DNA from: Acidobacteriaceae bacterium
GTDB lineage: Bacteria > Acidobacteriota > Terriglobia > Terriglobales > Acidobacteriaceae
DNA: 64,000 bases
Direction: 5' to 3'
Assembly (NCBI GenBank): GCA_903642225.1
Contig: CAHJWI010000004.1
Coordinates: 1-64,000 of the forward strand
Below the pieces are notes generated by a model that did not search any database, had not been told where the DNA came from, and was given only the letters and a program-made list of their open reading frames with translations. Positions within the stretch are counted from its first letter, which is position 1, and each line of letters begins with the position of its first letter. A program made the translations under genes and the position numbers. Below, piece by piece: positions 26,029 through 35,103 of the stretch.

Positions 26029-27975
26029 ATGAAATCTGTCACACAAAGTTTGTTCATGATCTGCGTAGCTAGCGTCGCCACATCAGCGCGGGCCACCACC
26101 TTCTATGTGGCCAACAATGGCAGTGACTCGAACCCAGGTACGTCACAAAATTCCCCGTGGAAAACAATAAGGAAAGCGAATCAGACCCTTTCTTCACTCC
26201 GTCCAGGGGACTCCCTCCTCTTCAGGTCGGGCGATGTATTTCGTGACGACTACCTCCACTGTTCCAACGTCACGAAAGCTCAGGCTGAAAGTGAGAACAC
26301 ACAGCCCTGCTTCGGCAAGCAGAATGCTCCCATCACCATCTCCTCCTACGGACCCGGCGCTAAGCCGATACTTGATGGTGCGGACCCGCTGTTAGTCACA
26401 TGGACTAGACTCGCTGGAGCTACCTTTCAGGCTACCCTTTCAGGTCCCATGCCTGCCAAGTTATACGTGGACTCTCCAATCACCATGTCAAATCAGCTGC
26501 TCCCTGTACCGAACAGCGCGGGGGAGTACTCAAGCACCCAAACATATAACTCCTACGATGCAGTCTCAAGCAATAACAGTCTGTATGTAAGGGGTCCAAG
26601 GCCTAACTCTATAGTCGCGCCCTTGAATGACTCATCAGCGTGGGTGAAACTTACCAACGACAACCCAGGCAATCGGTCGCAGACATTCCCTGTTCAAAAC
26701 AGCGGCTTGCAAAATGTGGAATCCACCCCAGGCAGCTGGTATGCGACCGGTAACCGCATCTTTATCCATCTTCTAGATGGCTCTGATCCTAACCGGCATA
26801 CCTTTGAAGGTACATACAGACCATATGGGGTTCTTCTTGAGGGCGCCCGCTACTTTGTCGTGCGTGGACTCACCATCGAACATGTCTCACAATCTGGCGT
26901 GCTGAGTGTGCCCTTCCTTACGCACAATCAAGGACCGCAGCCAGGGGAGCACATCCAGATAGAGGACAACACCATCTTTAATTATGGCTCAATCACAAAC
27001 GACGGCTTGCCTCTTCAGGAGCACCGCAACCCTCTCCAGGGGGGGGTCGTCATCCGAGCGGGTGGCGAATATTCCCCGCACCTGATCACAGGTGCCCTCA
27101 TTCTTCATAATCGTGTTGGAACAATGGACTGCTACTTTGGCCTTCGTGGCCAGAACTTTCAGGCCGGCATCATTGCATCAGGTATTGACGCTGGAGGGCC
27201 CGCAAACGATACCGTTGTGCAAGAAAACTTTGTATCGACCGTGAACGCTGAGGGCATCATCTACAGCACCATCGGTCTCTTTTCAGATCCAAAAGGCGAC
27301 CGCCTTTTAAACAATGGTGGTCGTGTTACCGGTAATGAGCTTACGAATAATCAGGGCAATCTCTTTTTCACGGCCACAGCAGGCGGTATCGACGATCACA
27401 ATACAATCCACCATAGCTTTGGTGAAGGTGTTCAAACGGGAGGCCACTCCACGAGCACCGCTAACGCACCTCAAATTCATTCCTTTGACCTGCTCTACCA
27501 CATCGGCAAGAGTGCGAGTGGAGTGCTTTTCAACGGCTTCGATTGCAACGGCGGCTTTGCCAACGGCTACTGGCTGAACAATACCGTCTACGACACCAAC
27601 TCCGCTGCCGTCACGTTCGAAATCGGATGCGACTCGGCGCATGTTCACAACAACATTTTCGAACAGGACGTCCTCCGATTTCCCGAGCGGGACGTTATTA
27701 ATCCATCGTATCTGCTGTACTACTCCACAGGGTCAGCGCACAAAAATACGGACTTCAGTCACAATGTATGGGTCCCCGGCCCAAATCGCACCCCATTTCA
27801 CGGATCAGCCGACAGCTTTAGCTGCACCACCTTCTTCGCAGCATGGCCGGATATCGACTCCGAATGCCGAAGCGGACCTATGTTTAGAAACCCGGAGACT
27901 GGTGACTTCTCTTTGCTCAGTGCGGTGAAGCAGGCACTTAAAGGTCAATCACTCGGGGCTAAGGGCGGCAGCTAG
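26029..27975 (+). CDS. Secreted right-handed beta-helix protein A
   Basis: This 648-residue protein starts at ATG 26029, where a signal peptide fits (SVTQSLFMICVASVATSARA); the frame also reaches 25906 but that part is unlike a leader. A domain common to secreted polysaccharide lyases and epimerases follows (FYVANNGSDSNPGTSQNSPW, then SLRPGDSLLFRSGDVFRDD). Residues about 270-600 are beta-helix repeats rich in Asn, Gly and Val. It is homologous end to end with the convergent protein at 28101-30098; both share NGGRVTGNELTNNQGN. It is a likely polysaccharide-processing or binding protein. No catalytic residues were assigned. Confidence 0.82.
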   Translation: MKSVTQSLFMICVASVATSARATTFYVANNGSDSNPGTSQNSPWKTIRKANQTLSSLRPGDSLLFRSGDVFRDDYLHCSNVTKAQAESENTQPCFGKQNAPITISSYGPGAKPILDGADPLLVTWTRLAGATFQATLSGPMPAKLYVDSPITMSNQLLPVPNSAGEYSSTQTYNSYDAVSSNNSLYVRGPRPNSIVAPLNDSSAWVKLTNDNPGNRSQTFPVQNSGLQNVESTPGSWYATGNRIFIHLLDGSDPNRHTFEGTYRPYGVLLEGARYFVVRGLTIEHVSQSGVLSVPFLTHNQGPQPGEHIQIEDNTIFNYGSITNDGLPLQEHRNPLQGGVVIRAGGEYSPHLITGALILHNRVGTMDCYFGLRGQNFQAGIIASGIDAGGPANDTVVQENFVSTVNAEGIIYSTIGLFSDPKGDRLLNNGGRVTGNELTNNQGNLFFTATAGGIDDHNTIHHSFGEGVQTGGHSTSTANAPQIHSFDLLYHIGKSASGVLFNGFDCNGGFANGYWLNNTVYDTNSAAVTFEIGCDSAHVHNNIFEQDVLRFPERDVINPSYLLYYSTGSAHKNTDFSHNVWVPGPNRTPFHGSADSFSCTTFFAAWPDIDSECRSGPMFRNPETGDFSLLSAVKQALKGQSLGAKGGS

Positions 27976-28032
27976 CTGACCGTTACTAAAGCAAAACGGG
28001 TTCCTTGTCGAAAGCCCACGAAGGCCTGAGCC

Positions 28033-28067
28033 ACGGTTGCGAGCGCGTTAGTCGCGCTCGCAATCGT
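28033..28067. terminator. Strong bidirectional hairpin between convergent beta-helix genes
   Basis: Arms 28033-28047 and 28053-28067 are 15 bases each with one mismatch; the inner 11 bp (TTGCGAGCGCG / CGCGCTCGCAA) are perfect and the loop is TTAGT. It lies between two gene ends facing each other, as expected of a shared terminator, although T-runs are weak on both sides. Confidence 0.65.
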
Positions 28068-28100
28068 AGTGTTCGTGTGTAGGCCCGACACATTTTCGAG

Positions 28101-30098
28101 CTACTGTAAAGCTCCGCTAGTGGTTCCGCTGATTCCCGCACCGATTGCGGGCGAAGAGGACAGAAGGTGGAAGTCACCGGCGTCGGGATTGACGAATCCG
28201 GCAGATGCCACGTTTCCAGAGTATCGATCCGGCCAAGCTTGCGAAAAGGTGCTCCAGGCATAGCTCAGAGCTGTGCTGTGATAAGGCATTCTGTTGGCGC
28301 CAGCAACCCACAGATTGTTTGAGAAGTCCGGATGGTTATCCCCGATTCCGTGAACAAAAAACAGTAGATAAGACGGATTGACCATATCGAAAGCGGGAAA
28401 TCTAAGACCGGATTGATCAAAGATGTTGTTGTGCACATGGGGACTGGTGCAGCCGACGTTCCCCGTTCCTTCGAACGTGATGGCGGCGGAATTTGTGTCA
28501 TACACGGTGTTGTTAAGCCAGTAGATGCCAGCCGCAGGGGTCGTGCTATTGCAGTCGAAGCCGTTGAACATCATCCCGTTTGCACCCTTGCCCAGGTGGT
28601 AAATCAAATCAAATGCGTGGGTCTGGGGCAGGGAGGTTGTGCTAAGAGAGCCACCTCCGCTCTGCACCCCTTGACCGTAGCTGTGGTGGATGATGTTGTG
28701 ATCTTCCATGCCACCTCTGGTAGCCGTGAACAGGATATTGCCTTGATTGTTGGTCAGTTCATTACCCGTAACGCGGCCGCCGTTGTTTAAAGGCATGCCA
28801 ACTGATTGATAAACGCCAATGGTGTCATAGATGATACCTGCGGAATTTGTAGTCGAAATATAGTTGTTGGAGATCACTATGTGATTGGCAGCTCCGCCAC
28901 CATCGATTCCGACCGCGACGATGCCTGCTTGATACTGTGTTGCGCCACCTCTCAAGGCGAAATAGGCATCCATCGTTCCCACTCTGTTTTGGGAAATGAG
29001 ATTACCTCGCAGGAGATGCGGGCTATACTGCCCGTTGCAACGGATCAGGATGCCTGCTTGAACCCAGCTGGCATGTTCTTGTAGCGCAGCATGGTCAAGA
29101 ACAATATTTCCGTAATTCCAAACATCGTTCCCGATAATTTTGTTGTATTCCCCCGCGAAGTAGCTGTTCCTGTCTGATGGAAATGTAATCTGCGCAATTC
29201 CACTCTCCCGCACGTGTTCTACGGCCAGACCGGTCACGGTGACGTAATTGGTACCTTCGAGCAAAACACCATAGGAGCGCCTCGTGCCTTCGAAGTTATG
29301 CAGGCTGGGATCGGAACCGTCTAATAAGTGGACGTATAGTGTGCTTCCACTAACATACCAGGAACCCGGAGTCGCCAGAACGTTAGAAACACCCGTGTTG
29401 GATGGAAGAAAGGTCTGCGAGGTGTTGCCAGCAACGGTGTTGGTCAGATTAGCCCAAGATGTCAGATCAGTAACAGCAGTACCGCTCGCAGGTGACATAG
29501 CGCCGTATACATATAGGGAACCGCCACTCAGCACCGCATCGAGGTACGAGTATGTAGCCGAGGCGCTATAGCTGCCAACATAGTTAGGCACGGGCAAGAG
29601 CTGGGTTGATTGTGTGACTGCGCTGTCCACGAAGAGCTTGCTTGGAGCGTCACCGGTAAAGGAAGCCGTGTACGTACTTCCTCCGATGGAGCTCCACTCG
29701 AGCACGAGCGGATCGGCACCATCAATGACAGGTTTGGCGAGCGACGCTAGACCATAAGACCCGATGGTAAGTGGAGCACTTGAGGAGCCCGAGCAGATTG
29801 GTGGCTTTGAGGCTGTGGTCATGCCGGAAGACACCCTGACATCGTTTAGGCACTCAATAAAAGCGTCTCGCCATACTCCGCCTCGCTGAAAAAGCACCGA
29901 GTCTCCAGGTTTCAGTAGAGGGAGCATGTTGTTCACCTTGGAAACTGTCTTCCAAGCAAGAGAAGGAGACGTTCCACTGTTTGAATCGGTTCCTGCAGTG
30001 GAGACGTAATAGGCGGTAGCAGACCAGGCGTGCGTGGAAGCGATGGTCAGCACCATTACAAGAGCAAAAAAACGCGCGTTGCGCAGCGACACAGTCAT
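28101..30098 (-). CDS. Secreted right-handed beta-helix protein B
   Basis: This 665-residue paralogue of protein A reads toward it. The signal peptide is NARFFALVMVLTIASTHAWSA. The same N-terminal domain follows (YYVSTAGTDSNSGTSPSLAW, then LLKPGDSVLFQRGGVWRD). Shared blocks include NGGRVTGNELTNNQGN, HAFDLIYHLGKGANGMMFNG and YWLNNTVYDTNSAAITFE. It ends with a short AIGAGISG-type cap that protein A lacks. Base composition in this pair looks lower in GC than in the flanks (by eye). It is probably secreted and may act on the exopolysaccharide made by the flanking genes, as lyase, hydrolase, epimerase or binding protein. Confidence 0.82.
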   Translation of the reverse strand: MTVSLRNARFFALVMVLTIASTHAWSATAYYVSTAGTDSNSGTSPSLAWKTVSKVNNMLPLLKPGDSVLFQRGGVWRDAFIECLNDVRVSSGMTTASKPPICSGSSSAPLTIGSYGLASLAKPVIDGADPLVLEWSSIGGSTYTASFTGDAPSKLFVDSAVTQSTQLLPVPNYVGSYSASATYSYLDAVLSGGSLYVYGAMSPASGTAVTDLTSWANLTNTVAGNTSQTFLPSNTGVSNVLATPGSWYVSGSTLYVHLLDGSDPSLHNFEGTRRSYGVLLEGTNYVTVTGLAVEHVRESGIAQITFPSDRNSYFAGEYNKIIGNDVWNYGNIVLDHAALQEHASWVQAGILIRCNGQYSPHLLRGNLISQNRVGTMDAYFALRGGATQYQAGIVAVGIDGGGAANHIVISNNYISTTNSAGIIYDTIGVYQSVGMPLNNGGRVTGNELTNNQGNILFTATRGGMEDHNIIHHSYGQGVQSGGGSLSTTSLPQTHAFDLIYHLGKGANGMMFNGFDCNSTTPAAGIYWLNNTVYDTNSAAITFEGTGNVGCTSPHVHNNIFDQSGLRFPAFDMVNPSYLLFFVHGIGDNHPDFSNNLWVAGANRMPYHSTALSYAWSTFSQAWPDRYSGNVASAGFVNPDAGDFHLLSSSPAIGAGISGTTSGALQ

Positions 30099-30805
30099 AT
30101 CTACCTTCCCGTAAGTGAGCTAAGGGCAACAGTGGAATTCGATTTGCGGGGTGCTTGATTCACTTTGTAACTGCCCACCGGCCGCAGCAAACTCCCAACA
30201 AAGTGGCAGGAACGTACCACCTTTGTCGTCTATCGGCGACAAGCGGGTCCAGAAGCAGTCGCAGGCACGAATCTGTTTAGGAGGCAAGAAAGCACATTGC
30301 GTGGAGATTGCGGCCGGTGACACCTTTGCGCCTTCGAGGCGGCAACATCACGGCTTCGCTCGTCACCTGTTGGCGTACGGCTCCGCGCAATGCATTCTCA
30401 TCTTTGCCGTCTCACAACGCATGGAAGTGCCAGCCTCTCGCGCGTCGAGCGAGCCGCTGGTTTGTTAGCCCTCTGTTGCAAACTCACATATCTGGCAAAA
30501 AACAAAGCTTTATCTCTTCGAGTTCCACTGCATTCGCCCTGTAATCCGGCTGCTCGAAACAAGTACCAGGGCAACTTGGGCGAGGATCGCTCAGGCGGCC
30601 AGCATCGGCCGGTCACCATACGACGGTGCGTATAGGTCTTTTAATCTGCCCTGATGCTGGTAGACTTGTCGTACTTGCGATCAACGGAACGCTCCTGGCG
30701 TCCAGGTCGTCAACGTAGATGGCCGTGAGCACTCGTAACTGGGCTGGAGAGCATTCGTTCGAAGCGACCGATTAAATCGAACCAGTTGTTGCAGCGGGGG
30801 TAGAT
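30099..30805. other. Intergenic region upstream of the polysaccharide export operon
   Basis: This 707-base region separates divergent beta-helix B and the Wzz-like gene. No gene-like frame stands out; the open frames here lack motifs and ribosome sites. The stretch just before 30806 holds small AT-rich motifs (GATTAAATC near 30770) and a GGGGG run before the TTG start. It probably carries promoters in both directions, but I could not assign -35/-10 boxes. Confidence 0.5.
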
Positions 30806-32344
30806 TTGTCCAATTTGGAGATCCGTCAGTCCGGAGACTTCGTCGAAAGTGGCGGTCCGAGCCTGTTGACCACGTTGCTGCGTCACAAAATCCTGTTTCT
30901 TTCGGTGTTCCTGGTCGGATTTACGTTGACAATGCTCTATGTTTTTGTCAGCCCAAAAAAGTACGAATCTGATATGAGCCTCCTCGTACGAAACGAGCGA
31001 AAGCCTCAGGTTCTTTCATCCGAGGCCACCCTGGGTGGTTCCTCCATCGTCAGCGATGTGACGGAAGGGCAACTGTATTCGGAGGTCGAAATACTGGGCA
31101 GTGCCGATGTTTTGGATGAGGTCATAGAGCCGGGATGGAACAACATCCCAGTTACGACGCGTCCGCAAGCCCAGGTCGCTGCACACCAGGTCAAGGTCGA
31201 CAAACTCCGCAAGCACCTGACAATCGAGGCTGTAAAGAAGTCCCATGTGATCGACGTTAGCTACATCGCGAATGATCCCGTTGACGCAAACAAGACCCTG
31301 AATCGCGTCCTTAAGGCATACCTCATCCATGAAGCCGCTGTGACGTCGGAGTCTGGCGCGTCTTCGTTTTTTAGCAATGAAGCCCGCCGTTACAAGCAGG
31401 AGTGGAATGCTGCACAGGAGAAGCTGGCCACGTTCCAGCAAACACATCACCTGACCGCAATTCAAGACAAGGAGACCGAGTTGGCCACCGCCACCGCGGA
31501 AGCCTCCACCTTGAAAAGGGCGGCAGATGCTGAGCAGGCGGAGGTAAGTCACAAAGTCCTCTCAGAGCAGCAGCAACTCGCCGCGACTTCGAAGCGCGAA
31601 ATCAGAACTCAGCGCGTTATGCCTGCGACCGGGTCGCTTGATCAACTGAACACCCTACGTACACAACTCATGGTTCGGCGATCTCAGCTTCTAACCGCGT
31701 ACCAGCCGAATGACCCCTTGGTGAAGCAGGTCGATGCGCAGATCGCGCAGGCCAATGCAGAACTCTCCAAGTCCCAGGCGATGAACACCACAGAGGAGTC
31801 GACGGATGTTAGTCCAAAGTGGCAGGCGCTTGACCAGGAACTAGCAGACGATCGCTCGCGTCTGAGTGCCGTTTCGGCTCGGGGCAGTGCCATTGGTGGC
31901 CAAATTGGAGTGTTACAGGGTCAAATGAAGCAGATAGAGGCCGATGCTGCCGTCTTCAACACGCTTCAGCAAGAAGTTGCGACTGCATTCGCAAACTATC
32001 AACTCTACGTTCAAAAGCGCGACGCTACCGGCACATCGGAAGCAATGAATGCGGGCGGCTTGATCAACATAGGCGTAAGCCAGGCTCCGACCTTTGCTCT
32101 TGGTCAGGTCCGGCCAAGAACCTTGATCGACACTGTTCTGGGCTTGGCCACAACCTTGCTCCTCAGTTGGTTCGTTGTGTATAGGGCAGAGGCGAGTCGC
32201 CGAACAGTCTCGAATTTGTCTGAACTACAAAACGTCTCCAAGTACCCAGCCCTAGCTGCCTTCGCTCTGGGTCCGACCGGGCCCGGCGAACACTCTATCA
32301 GTGGTAAAAAACCCGAAGTAATCTATCCGACTACGGCGGCCTGA
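30806..32344 (+). CDS. Polysaccharide co-polymerase / chain-length determinant (Wzz-GumC type)
   Basis: This 512-residue inner-membrane protein has a Wzz domain with a first membrane helix (KILFLSVFLVGFTLTMLYVFV, residues about 29-49). A long periplasmic coiled-coil region follows (about 180-400, rich in Ala, Glu, Gln). A second helix near 440-460 (LIDTVLGLATTLLLSWFVVY) is followed by a short cytoplasmic tail without a kinase domain. It sets chain length in Wzx/Wzy pathways together with a partner ATPase and the Wza channel, both encoded next. Start TTG 30806 follows a G-rich ribosome site; the gene opens the operon. Confidence 0.9.
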   Translation: MSNLEIRQSGDFVESGGPSLLTTLLRHKILFLSVFLVGFTLTMLYVFVSPKKYESDMSLLVRNERKPQVLSSEATLGGSSIVSDVTEGQLYSEVEILGSADVLDEVIEPGWNNIPVTTRPQAQVAAHQVKVDKLRKHLTIEAVKKSHVIDVSYIANDPVDANKTLNRVLKAYLIHEAAVTSESGASSFFSNEARRYKQEWNAAQEKLATFQQTHHLTAIQDKETELATATAEASTLKRAADAEQAEVSHKVLSEQQQLAATSKREIRTQRVMPATGSLDQLNTLRTQLMVRRSQLLTAYQPNDPLVKQVDAQIAQANAELSKSQAMNTTEESTDVSPKWQALDQELADDRSRLSAVSARGSAIGGQIGVLQGQMKQIEADAAVFNTLQQEVATAFANYQLYVQKRDATGTSEAMNAGGLINIGVSQAPTFALGQVRPRTLIDTVLGLATTLLLSWFVVYRAEASRRTVSNLSELQNVSKYPALAAFALGPTGPGEHSISGKKPEVIYPTTAA

Positions 32345-32353
32345 CCGCATAAT

Positions 32354-32998
32354 TTGTTTGGCGCACTCCGATGCCTGTGTCTGATCAGCTTAGATAGAGA
32401 GCGTATCCTGTTCCGCGACAGCACAAACTATGAATTACTTCTATCGGCGTTGTTCCGCCCATCGCGCGAGGATTGTAGGGGAATCGCCATCGGTGTCACT
32501 GCGCCTCATCGGGGAGCGGGTATCTCCTCCGTTTCTGAAAGGCTTGTCGCTCAACTGGCGTCACGCACCAGCGCGCCAATATTGATTGCTCATCTGAACG
32601 CCTTGCGAAGCGTCCGCGGGTCTGCAGATGAAGTTGCTGCCAGGCTTCGTTCTACAGCAGTCCCGACCGTCCAGGAGTTTGCGAACTCGGACCAGCTATC
32701 CGGTCATTTGGAATCGTGGCAAGACGGCCGCCAGAAGATCGACGTTCTTGAAATCTTACGCGACCGGTTCACCTATATTGTGCTGGATTGTCCAGCACTG
32801 AGCTCCGGTTCTGACACGCTGACGGTTGCACCAACGCTTGATGGCCTTTTGCTGGTCGTTGAAGCCAACAAGACGTTAATAGACGAAGTTCGTTCGGCGG
32901 AACGACAGATTACGCGCGCCGGAGGTCGGCTTCGCGGATCTATCCTCAATAAAGAGATTCATCACCTTCCACGTTGGAAAAGGCAAACGGAGGTCTAG
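32354..32998 (+). CDS. CpsD/BY-kinase-like P-loop protein lacking the Walker A lysine
   Basis: This 214-residue MinD/CpsD-fold protein follows the Wzz-like gene after 9 bases. The Walker A region reads APHRGAGISSVSERLV (residues about 50-65), where bacterial tyrosine kinases have a GKS/T; the Lys is Ile. Walker B is visible (FTYIVLDCPAL), and VAPTLDGLLLVVEANKT matches the family. The usual C-terminal Tyr cluster is absent; the end is HHLPRWKRQTEV. It is likely a scaffold or degenerate ATPase partner of the co-polymerase rather than an active tyrosine kinase. The start (TTG 32354) is uncertain. Confidence 0.8.
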   Translation: MFGALRCLCLISLDRERILFRDSTNYELLLSALFRPSREDCRGIAIGVTAPHRGAGISSVSERLVAQLASRTSAPILIAHLNALRSVRGSADEVAARLRSTAVPTVQEFANSDQLSGHLESWQDGRQKIDVLEILRDRFTYIVLDCPALSSGSDTLTVAPTLDGLLLVVEANKTLIDEVRSAERQITRAGGRLRGSILNKEIHHLPRWKRQTEV

Positions 32999-33642
32999 TG
33001 CGCGCTGTTCGACTGATCGCGGTTTTCTTACTGTTGGTGAACGCTGCAGGCGTCTTACGATCGCAACAGCAAAACCTAAACCGACCAACGTATCACCTGC
33101 ACGCTGGCGATACGCTGGCGCTGGATTTTCGTTTAAGCCCGGAGCTGAACCAAACCGTCATCCTAGACCCGGATGGCTCCGTCAGTCTGCAGATTATCGG
33201 CCAGGTGCGTTTGGCAGGTCTAACCCTCGATCAAGCCCGATCGCTGATCCTTGAGAAAGAGGCGGACCACCTCAAGAGTCCTGAGCTGACTCTGCAACTC
33301 ACCAACTTCCAGCATTTCTATGTGGTCGTGGCGGGTGAAGTTTATCTCCCGCAAAAGATTGAGCTCAGGGAAGACCTCACAGCTCTTCAGGCGGTCATGC
33401 TCGCTGGAGGCGTCAAGATTTCCGGACGAGAGACACAGGTCTTGCTCTATCGAAAAGTCAGTGCGGAATACGCGGAAGTTCACCAACTGAACATGCGTAT
33501 GCACAAAACATCCGACCTCAAGAACGACATGGGCCTCCAACCGGGGGATCTGATTTTCGTCCCGAGAAATAAGGTAGAAAGTGTCACACGGTACGTTCGT
33601 ATCGTCGGATTTGGCTACAACTTCAATCCATCCGCGTTTTGA
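32998..33642 (+). CDS. Wza-like polysaccharide export protein (Poly_export/SLBB)
   Basis: This 214-residue protein starts at GTG 32998, sharing one base with the previous stop (TAGTG) and preceded by GGAGG at 5 bases. The signal segment is VRLIAVFLLLVNAAGVLRSQ. A Poly_export domain follows (YHLHAGDTLALDFRLSPELNQ, then VSLQIIGQVRLAGLTLDQAR). One SLBB domain follows (FYVVVAGEVYLPQKIELRED, then LQAVMLAGGV) and a C-terminal LQPGDLIFVPR. It is about half the length of E. coli Wza and lacks extra SLBB repeats and the outer-membrane helix, so it may need a separate outer-membrane partner. No lipobox Cys is visible. Confidence 0.88.
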   Translation: MRAVRLIAVFLLLVNAAGVLRSQQQNLNRPTYHLHAGDTLALDFRLSPELNQTVILDPDGSVSLQIIGQVRLAGLTLDQARSLILEKEADHLKSPELTLQLTNFQHFYVVVAGEVYLPQKIELREDLTALQAVMLAGGVKISGRETQVLLYRKVSAEYAEVHQLNMRMHKTSDLKNDMGLQPGDLIFVPRNKVESVTRYVRIVGFGYNFNPSAF

Positions 33643-33735
33643 GCCCGATCTACCGACACAACCTTCCGAGCTTGTGAAAACGCCAGCATTCTCACAAATA
33701 CCAGCACTCGCTCCAAACATTGAGACATAGGAGTT

Positions 33736-35103
33736 TTGGCCAGCTTGATTCTTCGCGAGGAAAAGCCGACTGAAAAGGCACCTTCGGTACGCTCCGGCTC
33801 TTCACGGGGCGTAAAGACGGTTGGTCAAACCCTTATCTCTCGGGTTGCCATCCAGGGCCTGAACGCAGGTACTGGGGTCTTGACTGCCCGCCTGCTGCTG
33901 CCCGCCGGCCGCGGAGAGCTCGCCGCCATCACGCTGTGGTCTCAGTTTCTTGCCGGCCTGGTAAGTTTCGGCCTTCCAAGCGCCCTGATTTTCTACATCC
34001 GCAGCCGGCCCGAGCGGACGCGTGAACTTCTTGGCAGCGCACTCGGTCTCAGTACTTTGCTCTCGGTCGTGGTTGGTGTCATCGGCGCCTTCTGTATGCC
34101 AAGTTGGCTAAGGCAATATCCGCCGTGGGCCATCCACACAGCGCAATGGTTTTTGCTTGTGACACCTTTGTGCAGCGCCGTCGCCGTTCTTAGGGCTGCG
34201 CTTGAAGCGAACAATGCGTTCACCACGTCGAACTTTGCACAACTGCTGAATCCTGTGGCAACCTTGGCCTTTCTGCTGGTGTTGCTCGCCTTGCACCGGT
34301 TCAATACCTTCACGGCTTCCTGCGCGTACATCTTTGCCATTGTGCCCGTGCTCACGCTGCTGGTTTGGCAGGCCAGGCACCTTCTCGTCAACCAAAGCCT
34401 GCCAAGCGTCTCGTCTTCGCGGCTTCTGCTCACATATGGATTGCGCTCCTACGGGATAGATCTTCTTGGAACGCTTGCGCTCCAAGTCGATCAGGTTCTT
34501 GTTGTAGCGTTCCTGAAGCCGAGTGACCTGGGTGTGTATGTGGTCATGTTGAGCTTGTCTCGAGTACTCAACGTCTTTCAGGCGTCTGTCGTTATGGTGC
34601 TCTTTCCAAAAGCCGCAGGCCTTTCGCAAGATGTTGCAGTTGCGCTCACGGTCCGCGCAGCTCGCGTGAGCCTGTTTTTAACTGGTGCCTGTGCCGCGGC
34701 GATCGCACTCATCGGTCCGGGACTGTTGCAGCTCTTCTATGGAAAGGCATACGTGCACGCCGTGGGATCGCTGCGTTTGCTGCTCCTTGAGGTGACAATC
34801 TCGGGTTGTGTGTTTGTATTAGCCCAGGCTTTCATGGCTCTCAACCGTCCAGGGACGGTGACTCTGCTGCAAGCTCTGGGGCTTGCTCTAAGTGTCCCGC
34901 TGATGTTGCTGCTCATTCCTCGGTTGGGAATACTTGGGGCAGCGTTTGCTCTTCTCATTTCAACGTGCACACGTTTCATCTTCATCTATTTCGCCTTCAA
35001 GTTCACCCTCCGCGTGCCGCTGCCATCTCTCCTGCCTCAAAAAGAAGACCTCGACATGGTAGCGGGCTTGCTCCGACGCATGAATCGGAAGCAGGCAGCA
35101 TGA
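33736..35103 (+). CDS. Wzx-type lipid-linked oligosaccharide flippase
   Basis: This 455-residue integral membrane protein has about 12 hydrophobic segments in the MOP/polysaccharide-transporter pattern. The first lies after a polar N terminus of about 30 residues (LISRVAIQGLNAGTGVLTARLLL), and a typical GRGELAAITLWSQF loop follows. It should move undecaprenyl-linked repeat units across the inner membrane. Start TTG 33736 lies 93 bases after the export gene. Its stop overlaps the next start (ATGA). Confidence 0.88.
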   Translation: MASLILREEKPTEKAPSVRSGSSRGVKTVGQTLISRVAIQGLNAGTGVLTARLLLPAGRGELAAITLWSQFLAGLVSFGLPSALIFYIRSRPERTRELLGSALGLSTLLSVVVGVIGAFCMPSWLRQYPPWAIHTAQWFLLVTPLCSAVAVLRAALEANNAFTTSNFAQLLNPVATLAFLLVLLALHRFNTFTASCAYIFAIVPVLTLLVWQARHLLVNQSLPSVSSSRLLLTYGLRSYGIDLLGTLALQVDQVLVVAFLKPSDLGVYVVMLSLSRVLNVFQASVVMVLFPKAAGLSQDVAVALTVRAARVSLFLTGACAAAIALIGPGLLQLFYGKAYVHAVGSLRLLLLEVTISGCVFVLAQAFMALNRPGTVTLLQALGLALSVPLMLLLIPRLGILGAAFALLISTCTRFIFIYFAFKFTLRVPLPSLLPQKEDLDMVAGLLRRMNRKQAA

